Assembly (NCBI GenBank): GCA_003139975.1
Contig: PLHN01000228.1
Coordinates: 265 to 9,344 of the forward strand
Source of the DNA: Acidobacteriaceae bacterium
GTDB taxonomy: Bacteria > Acidobacteriota > Terriglobia > Terriglobales > Acidobacteriaceae
Reading direction: 5' to 3'
DNA length: 9,080 nt
Notes under the pieces: generated by a model
Told to the model about the DNA's origin: nothing
What the model saw: the letters and a program-made list of their open reading frames with translations, nothing else
Databases searched by the model: none
Translations under genes and position numbers: made by a program
Shown: in pieces, positions 5,600 to 9,080 of the stretch
How positions within the stretch are numbered: the first letter of the stretch is position 1
Layout: each line of letters starts with the position of its first letter

Positions 5600-6841
5600 A
5601 TGTTTACGACGGTAAGGCGAAGTGTGCCGTTTGCAATGGCGGTATTTGTGTGTGTAACGATGTATGCGCAAGATGTCCACCAACTGCCGGACAATTTTCT
5701 GTCACAAGCGCACCCGAGGTTCATGAAGATGGCGCCGCATGTGAACGGCGCGAAGCCGGAGTCGAACGGGATTCCGCAATTCGATACGTTGAGCAACTGG
5801 AACGGGTCCTATGACGTGCCGGGCTTCGATCCCAACGGCAAACTGAAAACGCACTGGCTCTACAACATGGTAGGGAATCCTCCGCAAAACGGAGGGACGA
5901 CAACCATTAATGCGCCGGTTGTGCCGGTGGTGGTGCAGTTGCTGAATTCCGACGGGAGCGTTGCCTACACCTACGATGTGACTCCGGACGTGCTTCCCGT
6001 GCTCCAGTCGCCAATATTCCAGAGCGCGACTTTTACCAGGAACTCCACGCCAACGCAGATTACCGACGCGATCATGCGGGCAGAGTTCTGGAATACCATG
6101 GCGCCGGACTGGCACACTTTGTTGAACGGATCGCTGAAGACGACCCGGACGATGGCGGTGCCTAACGGTTTCTACTATTACAAGCTCAACAAGAACGGAA
6201 GCTGCTGCCAGTATGTGTTGATTGACATCAACGAACTTGGCAACCTGCTATTTCCCACTTCTCCGACCGACACGACGACTCCCATCGGAGCCGCGGAAAA
6301 TGCGGGTGACATCACGACCAAAGACATCTCGACGTTCCTGTTCCCCAACACCTACCTGTATTTCGGTAATCCGAACAACTGCTGCGTGGGGGGCTACCAC
6401 TCTTTCGATGAGGAACCGGGGGATATCAGCAACGGAAACAAGACAGAAGCGTATGTGATGAACTATTCCGCCTAGATCAGTCCGGGGCTGATTGGATCTG
6501 GTTTTGAAGACGTAACGGCCCTGGGACACGAGATTGCCGAAACGTTCAACGATCCGCTGGTCGTGGCCGACGGCAAGCACAACCTTACGCCTTGGTGGCT
6601 GGCCCCAAATGGCAACTGCCAGGACGATCTGGAAGTGGGCGACGTGGTGGAAGGGCTTAAGCACGCCACGTATCCGGTGAAGATGAATGGAAGGACGTAC
6701 CATCCGCAGAACGTGGCGCTGCTGCAATGGTTCGAGTTCCAGACGCCTTCGACGGCGATTGACGGGGCGTACACGTATCCGGATGAGAGCGTGATTACGC
6801 AGCTGTCGCCGATTGAGTATGTGAACTGTTCGATACCGTAG
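5600..6841 (+). pseudogene. Secreted HEIAE-motif protein gene split by an in-frame amber codon
   Basis: From ATG 5600 the frame encodes 291 residues, meets TAG at codon 292 (6473-6475), then continues in the same frame for 121 more codons to TAG at 6839-6841. GGGGGA about 8 bases before the ATG and a signal peptide (MFTTVRRSVPFAMAVFVCV, cut near MYAQ|D) support this start over the GTG at 5408. The mature part has a conserved-looking core: VVPVVVQLL (108-115), AEFWNTM (161-167), ASN/Gly-rich loops and cysteine pairs C202/C203 and C261/C262. After the amber codon come ALGHEIAETFNDP (307-319), C340, LEVGD (344-348) and NGRTYHPQNVALLQWF (363-378). The HEIAE motif resembles a zinc-binding helix; I recall exported acidobacterial proteins with SHE-x-x-E-W plus DDP in this order. 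The early product would lack this motif. Nonsense mutation, readthrough or base-calling error are all possible; recent loss seems likeliest because nothing else is broken. Confidence 0.75.
6473..6475 (+). other. In-frame amber codon interrupting a conserved coding frame
   Basis: TAG reads between ...MNYSA and ISPGLIGSGFEDV. The residue expected here may be Trp (TGG) or Tyr (TAC/TAT), each one base away from TAG; that guess comes from the aromatic residue I recall at this place in related proteins. The context GCC-TAG-ATC shows no known readthrough signal. Confidence 0.8.
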
Positions 6842-6883
6842 GGTCCGGCCGAACCGCTGTTAACGACAATTGGCTACTAAACC

Positions 6884-6924
6884 AAAACCACCCTGACTCC
6901 TTCGCGGAGTCAGGGTGGTTTTTT
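6884..6924. terminator. Strong bidirectional intrinsic terminator
   Basis: A perfect 17-bp stem (6884-6900 with 6906-6922) closes a TTCGC loop. The plus strand ends in a run of six T (6919-6924), and the AAAA at 6884-6887 gives T residues when read on the minus strand. It lies between the convergent gene ends at 6841 and 6947 and should stop transcription from both sides. Confidence 0.93.
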
Positions 6925-6946
6925 GTGCGGTGACGGGTTTGGATGG

Positions 6947-8935
6947 TTACTCGGAGCTGCCCATGCCGGCGGCGGCGCTGATGGATTCATTCTCCGGTTG
7001 GAGAATGACGCCATCAAACGGCGTCGCGCCGATGTAGCGTCCGCCTACGATGCTGACGCGGCGGAGCGGATATCCGCTGTCGGGACCGCGCTGCCAGGTG
7101 CGGCCGCCGTCGCGGCTTTCGAAGATCACGCCTGTCGAGTCGCTGGTGGCGAGCAGACGCTTGTGCGTGGAGTCGAAGCTGACGGAGGTGATGTCCTTGG
7201 CGGGCAGGCCGTCGACAATGTGCTCCCAGGTGGCGCCGCCGTCGTTGCTGCGGAATGCGCCTTCGCGGGCCGCGATCAGGAACTGGTTATCGCCGGCAAT
7301 GGCAGCGTTGCGGATGCCGACTACATAATTCGGCAAGCTCGCCTGTTGCCATTTTTCGCCGCCGTCGTTAGATACCATGACGGTCGAGCGCGTAGCGGCG
7401 ACGACGGTATCCCCTTTGGCGCGGACGCTGACGAAATCCTGCTGGCCGAGGACGCGGCCACCGTGCCAGGCCTTGCCCATGTCGGTACTGGTGTAGACGC
7501 CGGAAGTGGTGGCGGCGAGCCAGCGGTGCGAGTCGAGTTCGAGATCGTTGACGCGGGCTTCGAGTTCAGTCTTGTGCCAGATGGTCGTAGTGACGGGCTT
7601 CTTGCTCCCCTTGCGCGTGACGGTTTTGGTCTCGGCAACGGCGACCGCGTTCATCGGATGCCACTCGGTGCCATTGTGCTCAAGATAGAAGATGCCGCGG
7701 TTGGTGCCGGCGACCAGCATGCCGCTGGCGGTCTGCTTGAGGGCGAAGACGTCACGTCCGCCGAGGCCGGCGGCTTTCTGCATCCAGTGCTGACCGTTGT
7801 CGTGCGAGTAGAAGACGCCGCCGTATTCGCGGTCGTTGACGAGGCCGACGTAGAGCGTGTTGGCATTCTGGTTATCAGCCAAGAGAGCCGAGACGTAGCG
7901 GTGCGCATAGCCGTGGTTGGAGGTTTCCCACGTGGCCGCTCCGTTGGTGGATGCCATCACGCCGCTGCGGTCGGTGGCAATGAGGACGTGGTTGGAGTCG
8001 CGGGGATCGATGAAGACGTCATTGACGACGACTTCCTCGTTCGAGACGCGCTTCCAGGATTTGCCGAGATCGACTGTTTTCCAGAGGCCTTCGGTGGTTC
8101 CGGCGTAGACGATGTTTTCGTTGGTGGGATCCTGCTTGAGCACGCGCGTACGGCGCGCGGTGAAGGGAATTCCCGGAATCTTCGAAAATTGGTTGCCGGC
8201 CGATTCGCTCTTATAGATGCCGGAGCAGGCGCTGGCGAAAACGACCTGCGGGTTGTCGTGGTCGACGATGACGGAGAAGACGTCCGAATCGTCGATCATT
8301 CCTTTATTAATGTGCTGCCAGTTGGCGCCGGCGTCGGAAGTCTTCCAGGCCAGGTGCCAGGTTCCGGCATAGATGGTATTGGGATCTTTCGGATCGACCG
8401 CGATCGATTCAACATTCTTGACGTCGCTGGAGGATAAGTGTTCCCAGGTGCTGCCGCCGTCTTTGGTGCGGTAGACGCCGTCGAGGGCTCCGGCTACCAG
8501 GACGTTGGAATCGCCGCGGAACATGGCCATGGCGCGGATCGATTTGCCGTGCATGGCGGGCAAGGTATCCCAGGTGCGGCCGCCATCTTGAGTGCGGAAG
8601 ACCTCGCCGAGTTGCTGGCTGGAAGTGCTCCAGGCAGACACGTAGACAAGGTTGGAATCCTGCGGATCGACGACGATGTGATCGAGGACGTAGTCGTCGC
8701 CACCGAGGTGTGCGAGGCGGGACCAGCTATGACCGCCGTCATTGCTGGTGAACATCTGGCCGGTCGAGGTACCCAGGAAGATGTGGTCAGGATTGTGAGC
8801 GTCGTAGGCCAGGCTGCGGGCATCGCCGCCATCGGGTCCGAGGACCTGCCATGGGCCGGAAGCCAGAAGTGCTGTGCTGAGAAAAGAGACGGCTAGAACC
8901 AACAAACCGGTACGGAACGCGCGCCAGTAATTCAT
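6947..8935 (-). CDS. Secreted Asp-box (BNR) repeat beta-propeller protein
   Basis: A 662-residue protein from ATG 8935. A longer frame from 8995 is open, but MNYWRAFRTGLLVLAVSFLSTALLA is a proper signal peptide, so I chose the inner start. Asp-box motifs (S-x-D-G-G-x-x-W) recur about every 42 residues: SNDGGHSW (64), TQDGGRTW (115), TKDGGSTW (157), SDAGANW (200), SESAGNQF (243, degenerate), TVDLGKSW (287), STNGAATW (329), SHDNGQHW (377), LEHNGTEW (418), STDMGKAW (483), SNDGGEKW (522), SNDGGATW (563) and SRDGGRTW (607). About 13 to 14 blades suggest two seven-bladed propellers in tandem, as in xyloglucanase-type (GH74) or sortilin-type proteins. A basic insert (about 432-458, TRKGSKKPVTTT) interrupts the second half. 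Asp boxes are structural, so no enzyme activity can be claimed. It ends against the shared terminator. Confidence 0.93.
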   Translation of the reverse strand: MNYWRAFRTGLLVLAVSFLSTALLASGPWQVLGPDGGDARSLAYDAHNPDHIFLGTSTGQMFTSNDGGHSWSRLAHLGGDDYVLDHIVVDPQDSNLVYVSAWSTSSQQLGEVFRTQDGGRTWDTLPAMHGKSIRAMAMFRGDSNVLVAGALDGVYRTKDGGSTWEHLSSSDVKNVESIAVDPKDPNTIYAGTWHLAWKTSDAGANWQHINKGMIDDSDVFSVIVDHDNPQVVFASACSGIYKSESAGNQFSKIPGIPFTARRTRVLKQDPTNENIVYAGTTEGLWKTVDLGKSWKRVSNEEVVVNDVFIDPRDSNHVLIATDRSGVMASTNGAATWETSNHGYAHRYVSALLADNQNANTLYVGLVNDREYGGVFYSHDNGQHWMQKAAGLGGRDVFALKQTASGMLVAGTNRGIFYLEHNGTEWHPMNAVAVAETKTVTRKGSKKPVTTTIWHKTELEARVNDLELDSHRWLAATTSGVYTSTDMGKAWHGGRVLGQQDFVSVRAKGDTVVAATRSTVMVSNDGGEKWQQASLPNYVVGIRNAAIAGDNQFLIAAREGAFRSNDGGATWEHIVDGLPAKDITSVSFDSTHKRLLATSDSTGVIFESRDGGRTWQRGPDSGYPLRRVSIVGGRYIGATPFDGVILQPENESISAAAGMGSSE

Positions 8936-8937
8936 AT

Positions 8938-8945
8938 CTCTAGAG
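8938..8945. repeat. CTCTAGAG palindrome just upstream of the propeller gene
   Basis: An 8-bp perfect palindrome ends three bases before the ATG at 8935 on the minus strand. There is no clear Shine-Dalgarno; AGAGAT is the nearest purine run. It may be chance. The stretch 8946-9030 shows no other clear site. Confidence 0.2.
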
Positions 8946-9030
8946 TGACCCCTGCGAACAGTATTCGCCTGCGCCCCAGAGTGACAGGCTACCACGGCTG
9001 GGACAAGGTTACCGAAGAGCGGACAATAGA

Positions 9031-9062
9031 AAGGGCCGGTAGGGCAAAGCCTACCGGCCTTT
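9031..9062. terminator. Terminator-like hairpin at the right edge
   Basis: GGCCGGTAGG (9034-9043) and CCTACCGGCC (9050-9059) form a perfect 10-bp stem around a 6-base loop, flanked by AAG and TTT that extend it. The T-runs are short on both strands. It probably ends a minus-strand gene beyond the right edge, since the propeller gene starts to its left and reads away. Confidence 0.65.
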
Positions 9063-9080
9063 GGTTTGGAGGAGACGGGG

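Noticed and set aside
5458..5600. Riboswitch in the leader of the secreted protein gene
   Set aside because: I looked for c-di-GMP and other common riboswitch cores and saw only one short hairpin (5569-5582).
5027..5683. 218-residue minus-strand frame
   Set aside because: Antisense to the ribbon-helix-helix gene and the start of the secreted protein gene; rich in Arg, His and Pro as expected of a shadow frame.
6923..8437. 504-residue open frame on the plus strand
   Set aside because: It lies antisense to the Asp-box protein gene, which has a signal peptide and 13 motif repeats. The frame is open because G+C-rich codons rarely give stops on the other strand; its translation is a low-diversity Gly/Ala/Val/Asp string without motifs.

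Overview
The window is G+C-rich, densely coded bacterial chromosome. The mix suggests an Acidobacteriota soil bacterium: a PAS histidine kinase with an NtrC-type regulator, long secreted Asp-box propeller proteins, secreted proteins with a HEIAE motif, and short palindromic intergenic repeats. This assignment is inference from recognised protein styles; no rRNA or marker gene is present. I see no tRNA, rRNA, CRISPR array, insertion sequence or phage gene.

Layout: (1) positions 1-895, minus strand, hold a secreted hypothetical protein whose 3' end lies beyond the left edge. (2) 1024-3896, minus strand, hold a two-component operon. A soluble PAS histidine kinase overlaps a sigma-54-dependent NtrC-family response regulator by 7 bases. 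(3) 3897-4384 is about 490 bases without a convincing gene; it holds several inverted repeats, one of them a long nested hairpin. (4) 4385-4942 (minus) encodes a small probable lipoprotein and 5048-5398 (plus) a ribbon-helix-helix type protein. They diverge from a 105-base region with palindromes at both start codons. (5) 5600-6841 (plus) is a secreted protein gene interrupted by one in-frame amber codon. (6) A strong bidirectional terminator separates it from 6947-8935 (minus), a secreted 662-residue protein with about 13 Asp-box repeats. (7) The right edge holds another terminator-like hairpin belonging to a gene outside the window.

How the genes relate: only the kinase and regulator are clearly a functional unit, with phosphotransfer from H182 of the kinase to D71 of the regulator and then sigma-54 promoter activation. 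Four other products look exported, so the window is rich in envelope and secreted functions, but nothing ties them to one pathway. The most notable observations are the amber codon at 6473-6475 with intact coding on both sides, a cysteine cluster inserted in the kinase ATPase domain, and -10-like boxes 6 to 10 bases ahead of three start codons, which suggests leaderless mRNAs. I did not find a convincing new multi-gene system.
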